From the NCBI GenBank assembly GCA_014871385.1, contig CM026426.1, positions 30,307,452 through 30,371,451 on the forward strand: a DNA stretch of 64,000 nt, read 5' to 3'. The notes below the pieces were generated by a model, which was not told the DNA's origin, did not search any database, and saw only the letters and a list, made by a program, of their open reading frames with translations. This document shows positions 43,902-55,400 of the stretch, piece by piece (within the stretch, counting starts at the first letter, position 1; each line of letters begins with the position of its first letter). This DNA is from Ceratodon purpureus. Taxonomy: Eukaryota > Streptophyta > Bryopsida > Pseudoditrichales > Ditrichaceae. A program made the position numbers and the translations under genes.

Positions 43902-45468
43902 ATGTCGGTCTCTTGCGGATCCGGGAAACGCCGTGCCTATGTAGATCTTGATGCTCCTGTAGAGGATGTGATGGCAAGCGTCACAGCACCGACCGTTACA
44001 GGCTCAAACCCGTCATCAAGCTCATCGGGAAAGAAGAACCGGAAGTCGGCGAGTGAGAGGGACCCGGACTACCCACCTCCTCGGTACCACGATCTCGTTA
44101 GAGAGCTAGCATTGGAGTGGTACGGATGTCGGAAACGGGAGATGATTACCCGTACGTACGTTGAGAAGGGGGAGACCCGAATTAAGGACTTGAAGACCCA
44201 TTTGGAAGAGTATTTGTGGAAGAAGCTGGACCTTTCCGAGAGATATAATGATTGTATTCATTACTTTCATTTCCCTAAGTGGATGGAGCAACAAATAACA
44301 ACAAACACTACGAACATTGTGCATGTCTTTGAGTGTGTCAACAAGAAGCCAAAGGAGGGCTACTCGCGGGCGCAGAAGGAGCAGATAGAGAAGCTCAAAT
44401 ATGTCCAGGATTCGTGCGCGAGATTCTCGAATAATAAGACGAGGGCGAGGCCATGGCTTGAAGCTGGACTGAAAAGCGCAATGGAGAAGTACTTGTGGGG
44501 AGCAGTGGTTGGAGTTCCGAGAGGGGTCAAGTTGGTTCCGTTGTCAGGCTCAAAGGAAGACGGTTATGGTAAAGTCCGAAAATTACGTATTGTTGGCATG
44601 CAAACCATACCTGAGACTTGTGTCTTTGCGGGGAAGACGTCCAAGGCTCCTGACGAGACCCAGAAGCGGCACGAGACATCAATAGAAGCCATGGTTTGCA
44701 GGATTGACCATCCCGGCGTTATTAAGTTTTTTGCGGTCAATGACTGGACGATGGAAGCCTACACGCTTTGGTGGAATGGGGATTGCATCCAGAATTTATG
44801 AGCAAGCATAATTCAACATCTCGGAGGGTATTGAGAATTGTAACATCCACAAGCAAACCAATATGCCCATGGAAACACGTGACCATGTTAAGGCCTTCCG
44901 CACCCATAGGGCCAAGCTAGCTTGGGCACTGTTCTCTATTATGGACCGGGTCCATAAGAGGTATTTGCAGCATAATGACATCTCCCCGGGAAACGTCTTG
45001 CTTCACTTCCCAGAGGATAAAGTGAGCGAAGTTTACATTGGAGTATGCGATTGGGGCCTTGCAAGTCGGGTGTGTGAGACAACTCCTTCAAATTATGGTT
45101 ACCCAACTACAGAGGCGCGTACGGCAGCCTTCAAGGAACGTGGTAGTTTTGTGGCTCCGGAGTTGTGGTACTCTTATGGTAAGCCAAATTCGGAGACCTC
45201 ATATGAAACTGTAAGGAGGAGGCATCTATATACGCAGGCTGCCGACGCGTACTCCGTTGGAGTGGTAGCAAATATGATTTGGAAGGACGAGGACGACTTC
45301 GACCTTTTCAAGGATACAGCGGGGAAGGCTAGATTTGCGGTGGCGTTGAAGGAACTCACAAATCCCGATCCCAAGAGCCGCTCCACCTTGCGTTTGGTCC
45401 ACGCTACTCTAACAGCCCCTCCCTACAATTTCCAAATCCCAGAGTGTTGTTATCGCAAACATATTTAG
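43902..45468 (+). pseudogene. protein-kinase-like cargo gene of element A, one frame break
   Basis: ATG 43902 (MSVSCGSGKRRAYVDLD) opens a non-kinase N-terminal region of about 200 residues. A protein-kinase fold follows: CVFAGKTSKAP (candidate VAxK lysine), SIEAMVCRIDHPGVIKFFAV (helix C Glu), and YTLWWNGDC near the hinge. The frame breaks at 44799-44863 and resumes with YLQHNDISPGNVLL (HRD as HND, with the D-x4-N pair kept), VCDWGLAS (DFG as DWG), FVAPELWY (APE) and DAYSVGVVANMIW, ending TAG 45466-45468. Lys, Asp, Asn and the DWG Asp are all present, so the ancestor was probably an active kinase. The break could be a small indel, or an intron I cannot define. Kinases are not normal parts of hAT elements. 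Confidence 0.7.
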
Positions 45469-45667
45469 AAGTAGGCAAGTAGTGACAACAATGTGATATT
45501 CTCAGTTCTCCATAAGAGGGGACATTTTTTGTAAGTGGTTTACTGCCACAATTTTGCAAAACTTTTCAATAAACATTGCACTTCCCAATTGCCCTCTTCT
45601 GAAATACATGCCCTCTCTTGTCATTTATGATTTTGCCCGATGTCGCTCTTTCCCTACTAACCTGCAG

Positions 45668-45965
45668 CGCTCGCGCCCGACCGCCGGCGCCCGATGCAGC
45701 GCACTCGCCCGAATGCACGCGCCCGATCTAGGCTCGCGCCCACATGACCGCGCCCGATAAGTGTGCTCGCGACCGTCAACTGGATCGCGCCCGCAGCGAC
45801 GCTCGCGCCCGTTCGCAGGCGCACGCGCGCGGCCGGAACGACGCACGCGCCCTCGCTCTCGCGCACTCCAGCGCGCGCCCGTGACATCGCGTTTGCGCGG
45901 ACGCTCGCGCCCGTCGTCCTGCTCGCGCCCACCCGCTCGCGCCCGTAATCGCGCTCGCGCCCGCA
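45668..45965. repeat. right subterminal GCGCCCG array of element A
   Basis: About 300 bp of GCTCGCGCCCG-type words, 140 bp from the right end. No gene of A lies beyond it, so here the array cannot be a promoter of an A gene. This supports a subterminal, transposase-binding role. Confidence 0.65.
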
Positions 45966-46079
45966 CTAATTCAGCGCTTGGTAAATTCGTTTTACCCTTA
46001 CCGTGAGTCAACTGGTCAACGCCCTTATGTGACGGACACGGGGGTCTGTCTTGTCACCATGACCGACTAACAAACTAAC

Positions 46080-46107
46080 GGACGGTCGGTCCATTATGAC
46101 AACCATG
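46080..46107 (-). repeat. right terminal inverted repeat of element A
   Basis: On the minus strand it reads CATGGTTGTCATAATGGAC then CGACCGTCC, matching 34994-35021 at 23 of 28 positions. Confidence 0.88.
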
Positions 46108-46115
46108 CATTTGTC
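46108..46115. repeat. right target site duplication of element A
   Basis: CATTTGTC, against CATTCGTC on the left. It lies within the coding frame of the B cargo gene. Confidence 0.85.
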
Positions 46116-47783
46116 TTCCATTGCCTTCGCACGTATCTCGCATTCTTCTAGTCGGACAGCCCGCTCCGTGGATGTGGCTTCCGCCGCTATTGCTCGCTTT
46201 TCCGCATCTTCGAGTCGGACGCTCATCTCCCTCATTTCCGTTTCCAACGCAATTATGCGTTCCTCAGCGTCCGTGAGTTGGCCATTTAACTGCGTGGTCA
46301 GGTCCTCGGCCGTTTTCGCTGCGTACATGGATGCTTTCATATCCTTTTCTCATGCATTAGCCCGTGCCTCCGCTCTCTCAGCGGATCTCAGCGCCTCGTC
46401 CCTTTCTCGCATCAACTCTGTGTCCGATGTTCTTGCCATCTGGTCCCCGCTGTCGGACACGCGAAGAGCCTCTATCTTCAGTTCCAAACCACCTATTGTT
46501 GCTTTTAATTCCCGAACGTCCGCGTCATGTTTGGCAAAAACTTCCTCTAGCAGACGCCGCATTACCGGGTCTGCTCCCAATACAACATTTGCTGCACCTC
46601 TCGGCTGAGGAGGATCGTGATGGGCAGTGCTAGTTGTCGCACCTCGTCCGAATAACCCGTGTTCCGAGCCGGGCATCTGCCAATCCCGTGAGGTCGTTGG
46701 AGCGATTCTCCCATCGAATCTGTGGTCCGACCCACCTAAACCCTCGTCCGACGCACCCAGACCCTCGTCCGACGCACCCAAACCCTCGTCCGACCTACCT
46801 AAACCCGGATTCGCGTTCTCGATCCCACCGTGCGCCATGTCAAGGTCTATGTCAGCTCCAGAAAAGGAGGCTACTGTCGCGTTGACGACTTCTTCCAATC
46901 CGACCATAGCCACATCTGGCCCGGAACTCTCCTCACCTGCCTCGGATGGTCCCCATGCCGATCCCGTCCGATCGTCCCCCCCGTCCCTCGCATAAGATGC
47001 AGTCGCCGCGCCCGACCCGTCTCCCGCACTCCCGCCAATGATGGGGTCCGACCCACTTCCCTGCCAATCGGATCCGAGCATGCCAGCCATCTGATCCTCG
47101 TACGTGGCATTCTGTATTGTGCGTTGCCGTGGTCTCCCGGCCCTCGACGGTTCCCTGTCTGTCGGTATCGGACCCCCTGGATCTTCAACGAGGGAAGGAT
47201 TACGCTTGAACCATTCGGGCACATCTATATAAGGTATGTGCACCGGGTTCTTCGCTGTCAATTTCTCTCCTAGACCTCCGAAAGTGGAGCCTGGAGTCTT
47301 TAAGGTAGACCAGTCGACCTTCTTCTTCAACACATGCTCGGCATAAATCAGAGAAAGAATAGCCTTCGGGATCTCGTTCTTGGGCCACTTCGATTCATTG
47401 GAAATAGCCCGAAGCATGCAGAGGAATCTCCACTTCACGTCCACGTCTGTCAAGGATGCATATTTGGCGTTCTTCGACTTACACTGTTGTGCGTGCGAAC
47501 TATCTGGCCAAAGCCGATCGAAATGAGGAAAGTCGACAAAATGCATAGCCGTCGCAGCGTCCCAAGGCTCTGGCACTTCCTCCCAGCCATTAGCAGCCAG
47601 TATCGCTCTATTGTGAAAAACGTCCAGCTGCAAATCCAGTTCTTTGCGGGCTCTCTTCCCGGAACCACTGGCGGACTGCGATCCGCCAGCGGACTCATCT
47701 CCGCCCGGTCTGCTCAGCCTCCTCCTAGAGGGAGTGCCCGATCTGGTGGACATCCTCGTGCTGCGAACTTCGGACCTGCTCAC
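46108..47783 (-). pseudogene. B cargo gene, 5' part: GWE/VDW domain and coiled coil
   Basis: The first in-frame ATG is at 47751-47753; a GTG at 47783 is also in frame. A basic Ser-rich start (KRARKELDLQLDVFHNRA) leads to the domain shared with element A (GWEEVPEPWDAATAMHF, LWPD, KSKNAKYASL, IYAEHVLKKKVDWSTL). A Gly/Asp-rich linker follows with four GLGASDE-type repeats (46735-46810). Then comes a coiled coil (RELKATIGGLELKIEAL, RDEALRSAERAEARANA), a TGA at 46350-46352, and more coiled coil in the same frame until element A interrupts at 46107. The gene continues at 34993. Without A the whole frame would be about 1150 codons. Four in-frame stops in total show it is decayed. Confidence 0.78.
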
Positions 47784-48029
47784 AGTATCTTGGTTAGATC
47801 CTGATACGATTACTCTTAAATCCTAAACGGACACTTCGCATATGCTGGGTTCAGGGGAAAAAATTAACATTAAGTATATAATGTGACAGAGCACACGAAT
47901 AGGGTCAATTTAGTACTTACAGAATATTCAGGTCGTACAAGGACCCCACGCTCACCCCGCACCCCGCGCGCCCGCACACTCAGAGAGAGGCAAGCGGTCT
48001 GGGCGCAAAAGTTGAGAAGTGTGGAGAAC

Positions 48030-48350
48030 GAATGTGCGTCCGAACTTGCATTTATACGAGTCCGCCTCTCCGTTCCGCACCCGCCCGACCCACTGCCCAT
48101 CCTGCTCTTGCCCCTTCGCATTCCTCGCTCCCTTCCACATCCCCCGCTCCCTGTCAAGTGCACAACGTTCCCAGGAATCCGACGTCCAGTCCGACTACTG
48201 ATCCGCATTCCGATTCGTAATTGTCAGTCCGGCTTGCAGCCCGCAGTCCGCGCTACAATCCGGATTGTAGTCCGCTGCATCGCGGACACGCGCGAACGTT
48301 CCAGAGTGACCTCGTCCGACCTCGTCCGTCGTATCGCTCTTCCAAGCTTT
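48030..48350 (-). promoter_or_regulatory. GTCCG array with TATA box for the B cargo gene
   Basis: Words such as GTCCG, TCCGAC and ATCCGGATT recur about every 10-20 bp. On the minus strand CTCGTATAAATGCAAG places TATAAATG at 48049-48056, about 300 bp before the first ATG. Array then TATA then gene is the same layout as in element A, with a different repeated word. Confidence 0.6.
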
Positions 48351-49501
48351 GGTGCTCCCCAATTATCACGCCATCTGGGACAGGGTTCCGCTGCGTCCAT
48401 CCGGCTTGGTTTTTTATCGATTAAAGTTTTCCTTATTATTTTTTCATTATCTTTCTCGGATGTTTTTTGTGCCAAAGAGCAAACTTCATGTCAAAGAGGG
48501 GGTTGAGGTCCTCGTCGGACGACTTTTCACATAAAAGATAGGATACTGCAGCATTGTACATGTACAAAACTATCACTAGTTCGGAAGTATTCCTGAAGTT
48601 TATAGTTACGGATCACGATGAGGATGAGTTCGAATTGCAAGGACGTGTCCGACCGGATGTTGGATTAATCGTTTAACAAGTTCTCTGTGATGATCGGCTC
48701 TACAGTGAGTTCTTACTGAACAGTTGCACATTCAGAATCGTGTTCGAGAAAAAAAGGAAGGAACCATACAGGTGGAGGTTGCATGCAAGATTTTATTTAT
48801 TTTTTAACGCAAAGGAATTACATTGCAAAAGATAGATTACAAGCCCGCATGCAAGAGTCTATCACGCATTGCCCTGGCTAGAACACCAGTATCGTACATG
48901 AAGAGGATATACAACATACGCAAAAACTAATTAGGGGTAAGGCAGGCACATGACAGCCGTCAGAGCCAGATTTCCATAACGCAACGCGGACTCCATATCA
49001 CGACAATGAATGATCCGGGATTTAATGCACGCCGCCAATTCCATTGGACGAGAATCTTACGAAATTGGGACTTTATTGGACGTTGCCAGAGCACTGTTCT
49101 ATACATAGTAAACAGGCACATAAACTGATAGTAACAACATGTCTAGCAAAGGTTCGTGCAGTATTAGAAAAGCCGAGTAATCCAACCCAGGATCACTTTC
49201 CGTAAATCAAAAATAGGAACTGCAATAAAGGGATCTGTGAGACGTAAGTTACAGTGAAGAAAAGTTCTCAAAATGAAGCTTAAAAACTGCAAAGCTCATT
49301 ATGCACCGCAGCTCCAGCTTGCCCTCAAAAGAGGCGGGTTCAAAGGAAGTTGCATTGCATCGCTGGCGGATTCATACTCCAACAAAATTGTTCGTTCGAA
49401 TGCAGGACCACCCCTTCCATTGCGCAAATACCCGCTCCATTCTAATAAGCCCGTAAACTGTTCCACTTCATATGGCTCCGTAGTGTCCAGTTACAAATGG
49501 A
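48351..49501. other. no supported gene inside B
   Basis: Mixed composition. A 100-codon plus-strand frame (49273-49575) has no recognisable feature and overlaps the end of the minus-strand gene. I see no promoter or repeat here. Confidence 0.35.
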
Positions 49502-50116
49502 TTAATAGTTACACGTACATTCCAGCTCCGACAGAAGATCCACGAAATCGGTCTGCGTTCCTTGGTCGCGAGTGACGCGCTAGGGCGTCGTGGATCCGCG
49601 AAAAGCAGGGGGTTGAGGACGCATACCTTCGTAATCGCGACTAAGCCGGCGTTCCCGACTTCTGCGATGCCGTGCGACTCGGCCACCCCCGGCGAGAGTC
49701 CGAGAAGATATGTCCGGTCGGATTGGAGCGGAGATGTCCGTCTCGCGATGCGCGCTTCTGGGTGATCCGGTCTGCGAGTTCGTGGGAGTTCCGCTCTTCG
49801 CGTGAGCCGAGCCGTGTGCAGTTTGATCTCTCGAGTCCGCAGCTCCGGCTGCGAGTAAACTCCGTCGCACCCAAGTGTAGTTCAACACATTGTTGACGTT
49901 GGTGAACTGCTCCTGCATAATGGGCGTCCACTGGAAATCACGAGAAGTATTCAACAAAGACCTCACAATATCCTGGTGATCTGGTAAATACCGGAAATCT
50001 CTAATCTCGTGCATCACGCGGGTTACAAGCAGCCACTGCAAAACATCCGTGGCGGTCTCAGGGTGCGGGGAGGACTGTGTCGGACTAGGCATTCTAAACG
50101 AGGAGCTCCCGGCCAT
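49502..50116 (-). pseudogene. small B ORF with in-frame TAG
   Basis: ATG 50114-50116 (MAGSSSFRMPSPTQSS). A helical N-terminal region (ATDVLQWLLVTRVMHEI, IMQEQFTNVNNVLNYTW) is followed by an Arg/Ser/Gly-rich segment. TAG at 49580-49582 interrupts the frame, which continues with RVTRDQGTQTDFVDLLSELE to TAA at 49502-49504. The helical ending resembles in style, but not clearly in sequence, the small protein of element A (35590-35994). Function unknown. Confidence 0.45.
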
Positions 50117-52423
50117 GCTACGAGACGATGCGGAAATCAAGAGAGTCAAGTGGGAGTCTCAAATGACAGTCTCAAAAATACGCACCCTGTTCATTCTAAA
50201 ACGAGAGTCTCAAGAATAACCAAAATTACTATACGCATATCGTGGAAGAGCATAGGTAATCTACCCTGTAGACAGTAGACTGCCGTTGTAGAAGAATGAG
50301 TGAATAATGACTGAACAATGCATTTGACATGATATCCGAGAGCAGGGAAAGAGTGACAATGATTAGATCAAGCATGTTAATCATAAGTACTGATGTTTTG
50401 GTGGGAGTGGAGACATGTTAGTGCATGACTTAAAGAAGAACGTCCACTCAAATCCGACATTGCCATCCGTCGTCCGACCTTCGTATCCGCGCTCTCCGCA
50501 TCCCGTCTGCATGAACCCGGGTGCATTTGGATCCGACGAGAGCACGCTCCCGACCTGTCCGACCCACTGACCGCGTAATTCCCAGTGTTGAACGCAGGTT
50601 CCGATGGCTCAATCGCTCCGATTCTCCGATCACAGCGACTGTCACGGACCACGCAGCCAAGAATAAATAAAAATACGAAATTCGTGGAGAAAAGAAAACG
50701 CTATGAATGAAGAAAGATGAATAAGCGTTTAATTTGAAATAAAAATAAGGGAAAGTTATAGAGAAGTTATGAAATAATGTTTAAATAAGTATGATATAGA
50801 AACAAATTGTGAATGATAAAGGAATGAGGTGGGAGTACATAATAGAATACTGAGCGGCTAAAGAATATATTAAGCCCTAAAGTTCTGAGGGTATTTTTCA
50901 TCAAAACTGCCTGAAAACAGCTCCTCTTCAAAGCAAGGTTGATTCTGAAAACTTGGGGGTTTTTTTTTTAACATCTAACCAAAAGATCTTGTAGCTAACT
51001 TCAATAAATTGCATACATACGTACATGCCCAAATTCAAAAAAAGCCCAAATGTGGCAGATTGTACTTTAGGGGTTATAAACGATAAATACAGAGTGATTA
51101 CTAACGGGAGTATTGCAATGATATCAAAATTAAAATTAATTGGTGGCAATGATCAATTAGATGGCATAAGAGCGAAAGTAGACTAAAAAATAATATAGAA
51201 GTCCAACTACAATTCCGATGAGGACAATTAAATTTCCTAAAAAAATATAACGACCGTATAAATTATACTACGATTTAACTAGGTATGACAAAGTTGGTTG
51301 GCGTGTAGGCAAAAGGTTTAACATATGTAGGCAAAAAGTTTTGGATATGAAAGGCGTTTCAATTAAATCTTAACCGCAACTTACCGCAACGTACCGCAAC
51401 TTACCGCAACTTACCGCAACTTACCGCAACATACCGCAACTTATCGCATTGTGAGGTAGCACTACCCCACCGCTGCCCCAGCCCCCCCCCTTTCGTAACA
51501 ATGAGGATAATGGGATTTGGGTTTAGAGAGCACGTATGCACATGTTTCTTATATGCACATGTTTGTTATATGCACATGTTTGTTATATCAACGTAATTAC
51601 TATACTCATGTGTTGGTTGCATAAACAAACATTTAAAAAAATATATAAAAATATTTCTCCAAAGATTAGAGATTTTACAGGAATCTTGGAATGTAAATGC
51701 CGTAATTAGTAAATGATTGTCACACGCTTTAATAACTTGTTATTTGGGCTTTTATAAAACGGATGCCAAAATATTCCAATGTTTTCCTTATTCCATTTGT
51801 TTTTTATAATACAGATTCTCACTCTGTTTGTAAATCACGTACAATTACATCCACATGTGGAATACTATACCAAATGGGACTTCCCACGATGCATGCTCTA
51901 CGAAATAATGATATTTTTATTATTCGGAACAGGATAAAATAGACAAAATTGAGGGACCGCGGAGGGTGCACTCTAATACGCACGGAAGGGAAGTGAATTG
52001 TACGCAAACGGGGACGAAGATTACAATGCAACCCGTCCGACCTGCAGCGGACATCCGGCAACGGGATCGGACGAGTAGCCTCCGAGATCATCCAATCAGT
52101 ATAGGCGGCGGACAGTGAGTCGGACAGTGCCATATCCGGGGTAGCGAAGAGTGCATGTCTGACCCAGAAGTGAGGATGGCGCGAGGAGGGGAGTGCGAGG
52201 AGGGGGAGTGGGAGGGGCAAGACACAGAACACTAAAGGATCCACGGCGGACGAGGTCGGAGAGCCACCAAAAGGGGATATTAATTGTGGGCGGACAAAGG
52301 TCGCACATCTGTCGCGGAGCAGAACGATTCATGCGCGGACGGGTGACGAGGTTGTCGGACACGGCTCGGATAAGTACGGAATGGAGGTCTCCTCATATCG
52401 TAGTATGAAGACTAGGCGAGCGT
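50117..52423. other. non-coding interior of B with several repeats
   Basis: 50440-50640 is a GTCCG array. 50650-51360 and 51490-51950 are AT-rich without genes. 51371-51450 is a 10-bp tandem repeat, consensus TTACCGCAAC, eight units. 51535-51590 has three copies of TATATGCACATGTTTGT. 52035-52380 is another CGGAC/GTCCG array downstream of the hAT gene; its Arg/Pro frames are artefacts. Confidence 0.5.
51371..51450. repeat. 10-bp tandem repeat TTACCGCAAC x8
   Basis: Eight consecutive decamers, five or more with the exact core ACCGCAAC, the last degenerating to TTATCGCATT. It lies within AT-rich DNA of element B. Role unknown. Confidence 0.9.
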
Positions 52424-55400
52424 TCACTCTCGGATCCGAACAGTTGGGTCGTTGGCTTCGTCGCAACGTCGGTCCTCCTCGGATTCATCTGTGCTCATGT
52501 CGTCATCAGACCGCGGACTTCTAGTGCTTAGCCGCAACTCATCGTCTCTGGTGATAACTAGCTTCTTCGTTGGACGGGATCCTTGAGGGTCGCGTATTCC
52601 ATTTTCATCGAGTTCTGGTCTACCTTCGGAGTTGTCAGGTTCGTACAGGGCGAAACGCGATGTAGTCCCCTGGAACCTTTTCTTTCGCTTTACACCTCTT
52701 GTTGTTCGTTGGATAACACTTCCCCTTGCAGGACCACTGGACACTCTTTCCCCAGTCGTGCAACTAGATGCACGTGCCGCAGGGTCCCGGATCGACGTAG
52801 ATGGAACCCCTCTCCGCACGGGCCGGCTGCGTGAAGAAGACGCGGTCAGAACAACGGACTCGCTACCGTTGGTTACAGCAGATCCTACTGCTCGGCGTCT
52901 GCGTCCCTGGCCGGAGGTCTGCTGCGGAAGGATGTGACCCCTACCAACGGGGGTGGAGAGCACGGCAGAAGCTGGCTGTTGCTGGTTTACAGCCATACTT
53001 CCGGACGTACTAGCCAGGCTTCGAGTTATGGGACGGCGTATTTCCTCAGACGGGGTCTGAACTTCCTGGTCGGCCATCCTCCTTCTCGAATCTTCCTCCG
53101 TCATTTCATCTCTCCGGCGATTGATAGGTGGTAAATCCTCCTGAAAAACTGTTCGAATCTCTCCCTCCATGTTCGCCAGGTTCTCGTCGAAATCCCTCTG
53201 GCCGAATGACAAAGAATCAATCCAAGGCTGCGAGAAGTCCGTGTCGACAATAGGTATCCTCCAGGCCGGACTACCATCTCCTCTGTCCGACTGTATTTCT
53301 GCTTCGTTGATCGGACTCTGAGCTCGACGCTCACCTCCTGCATACGCCTGCCGTCCAACGCGACTATCCTGGCGGAGGATATCTTCAACCGCATCTCGGC
53401 GATGTCTTGCGTCAAACATATTGTGGAAGAGCTTGGCAATCCGGACATCGCCACCGTCGTCACCGTCAGATCCTGCGTCGTCCGATCCGGATTCCTCAAA
53501 GTCGCTCTCCGGCGGATCGTCGTCCGCAAGTCCGACACCCCCCATGCCCAATCCGCCCTGTCCGACACCATCCATGCGGGCATCGTCCGCCACATCGTTC
53601 GCTACATGGTCTCCTCCCCGTCCGACGTCTTCCTCCTCGTCGTCCTCGTCCGGATCCTCGCCATCGAGGTCATCGTCGGAATGAACCTCCTCTAAGCCAT
53701 ACCACTGTGCCGCACGCGGGGCCCGGCGGTGACGAACGAGTCTACTGTTCGTGTAGATATACACGAGGTCCTCCGCTTGTACATGTTTCAATCTATTGCG
53801 CACCTTGCTGTGCACGTAAGAGTACATGCTCCAGTTGCGCTCACACGCAGACACGGAGCAAACCCGTCCAAGTATACGTCTAGCTATTGTTTGGAGAGCC
53901 CGGGCTCCACCTCCCATTGCGTCCCACCATTCGTGGATAGCAGTGCCGTGCGCCTAGGGATCGGTTGAATCAGCAAATGCCTCCCGATTCTCGAGGAAAT
54001 CCTGATACTAGACAAGGATCTGGACGTAATTCTCCTCGTTAGAGGATAACTTGCGAAAAACCCGGTTTAAAATGATCCTCGACTCCTCGTGGTTATGAAG
54101 TGGCGCCCATCCACGTAGGGTCGGGTTGAGCATCGCACCTGCCCAATGAAGATCTGTCAACATCATAGCCCATCTGTGGTCGAATGCGACCATGGCGTCT
54201 GCTGCCAGGTCCGCGTTCAATCTAAACGGATGGGAGGAAAAACTGCGGACGTGGTTCTTCAAATCGTACATCGCCCTCCAAGCTAGGCCCATTGCAGGTG
54301 CCTTCCCATCAAAAAGGCGTAATGCCTTCACCACTGGGATGACCATGTATAAGAAGTTATGGCACGTGTTCCAGAAACCGTCCGCACGCACGTACTTCCG
54401 AAATAGGCGGACCCTCTTCCCTGCTGAGCTGTTCACATCAGGATAGGTTGCTAAAATACCTGCAAACGCCGGATCGATGACCAGTCTCTCAAATGCATTC
54501 CGAAGTTCCACAAGACGCTCGATCATAATGAAATTCGTCGCGAACCGCGTCTCAACGGGCAAACGGATGGTCAGATTGGGACACATCCTGCGAAACAAAG
54601 CCATTGATGAATGATGATTTCTAACCCATAGACAAATAAGTCTCGCCTTTCTGACTACGTGCTTCACCCAATCCTCCTTCCCCCAATCTTCCAGTAACAG
54701 ATCCAAGCAGTGTGCGGCACACCCTTGAACATAAATGTGAGGATATCGTGTCTCGAGCATCCGACTGGATCCAAGCATGTTCGGAGCATTGTCAGTGCAA
54801 ACTTGGACCACATGTTGCGGTCCGACCCGTTCCACAAACGGACGGATCTGAGAAGCGATGTAATCGCTATCTTTGTAGTGTCCCGTCGTGTCTATGGTTC
54901 CAAGGAAAACGTCGCCCCCGGTCCCACTCTGGATAACATTCAGAAGAGGACGACTCTGGACGTTGTCCCAACCGTCTGCACATATTGTAACACCGTATTT
55001 CTCTGTGGAATTGCCCGTGAGTTCCCTTACTTGTCTCACCATTTCCGCCTTTCTCACGCTCAACAGTTTTGTGCGAATAGCATTCATCGATGGCGGCAGG
55101 TATGCCGGGAAGCGGGCTCGCACTGTTTCCCGAACGGCGTTAATGAAGGCAGGATGCTTAACAACGTTGAATGGGATATTGGCTTCGTAGAATGCCGTTG
55201 CCCACACTTTATCTAATCGAAGCTTCGTGGAAGCATTGAATCCTTGCACAAGATTCACTTGACGCATTTCCCTGGGTGGAGAACCCTGGGGTGCCATATC
55301 GGGCTCCTGCATAGCTGGCCCATCATTCGCGCGCGCCCCCTCGTTATCGGGAGCTTGAGGTATTACCGGATCTGGGACCTCGTCACCTCCCAAGCCAATG

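Larger units (their letters stand above)
34994..46107. mobile_element. multi-gene hAT transposon 'A', 11,114 bp, nested in B
   Basis: The ends are CAGAGTTGTCATAATGGAC at 34994 and the complement of CATGGTTGTCATAATGGAC at 46107. The first 28 bases match at 23 positions, including a perfect 15-mer. The flanking 8-mers match at 7 of 8. Removing the element plus one duplication (11,122 bp) brings the 46340 frame and the 35023 frame of the host gene into register, giving a continuous coiled coil (EIRAKAMED, then ECRRLSRQLEEEKK). All four genes point the same way: small helical protein (35590-35994), GWE/coiled-coil plus RING (36741-39251), hAT transposase (39782-43228) and kinase-like (43902-45468). 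GCGCCCG-type arrays lie before each gene and near both ends. Confidence 0.92.

Noticed and set aside
35140..46006. Arg/Ala/Pro-rich long frames over the GC arrays (for example 35140-35337, 36071-36505, 39059-39562, 43513-43800, 45625-46011)
   Set aside because: They occur on several frames and both strands at once, are made only of repeat-word translations, and sit in promoter or subterminal positions.
51819..52362. Minus-strand frames at 51819-52244 and 52096-52362 as a B gene
   Set aside because: They cover the GTCCG array downstream of the hAT gene and show repeat-derived Arg/Pro/Ser composition.
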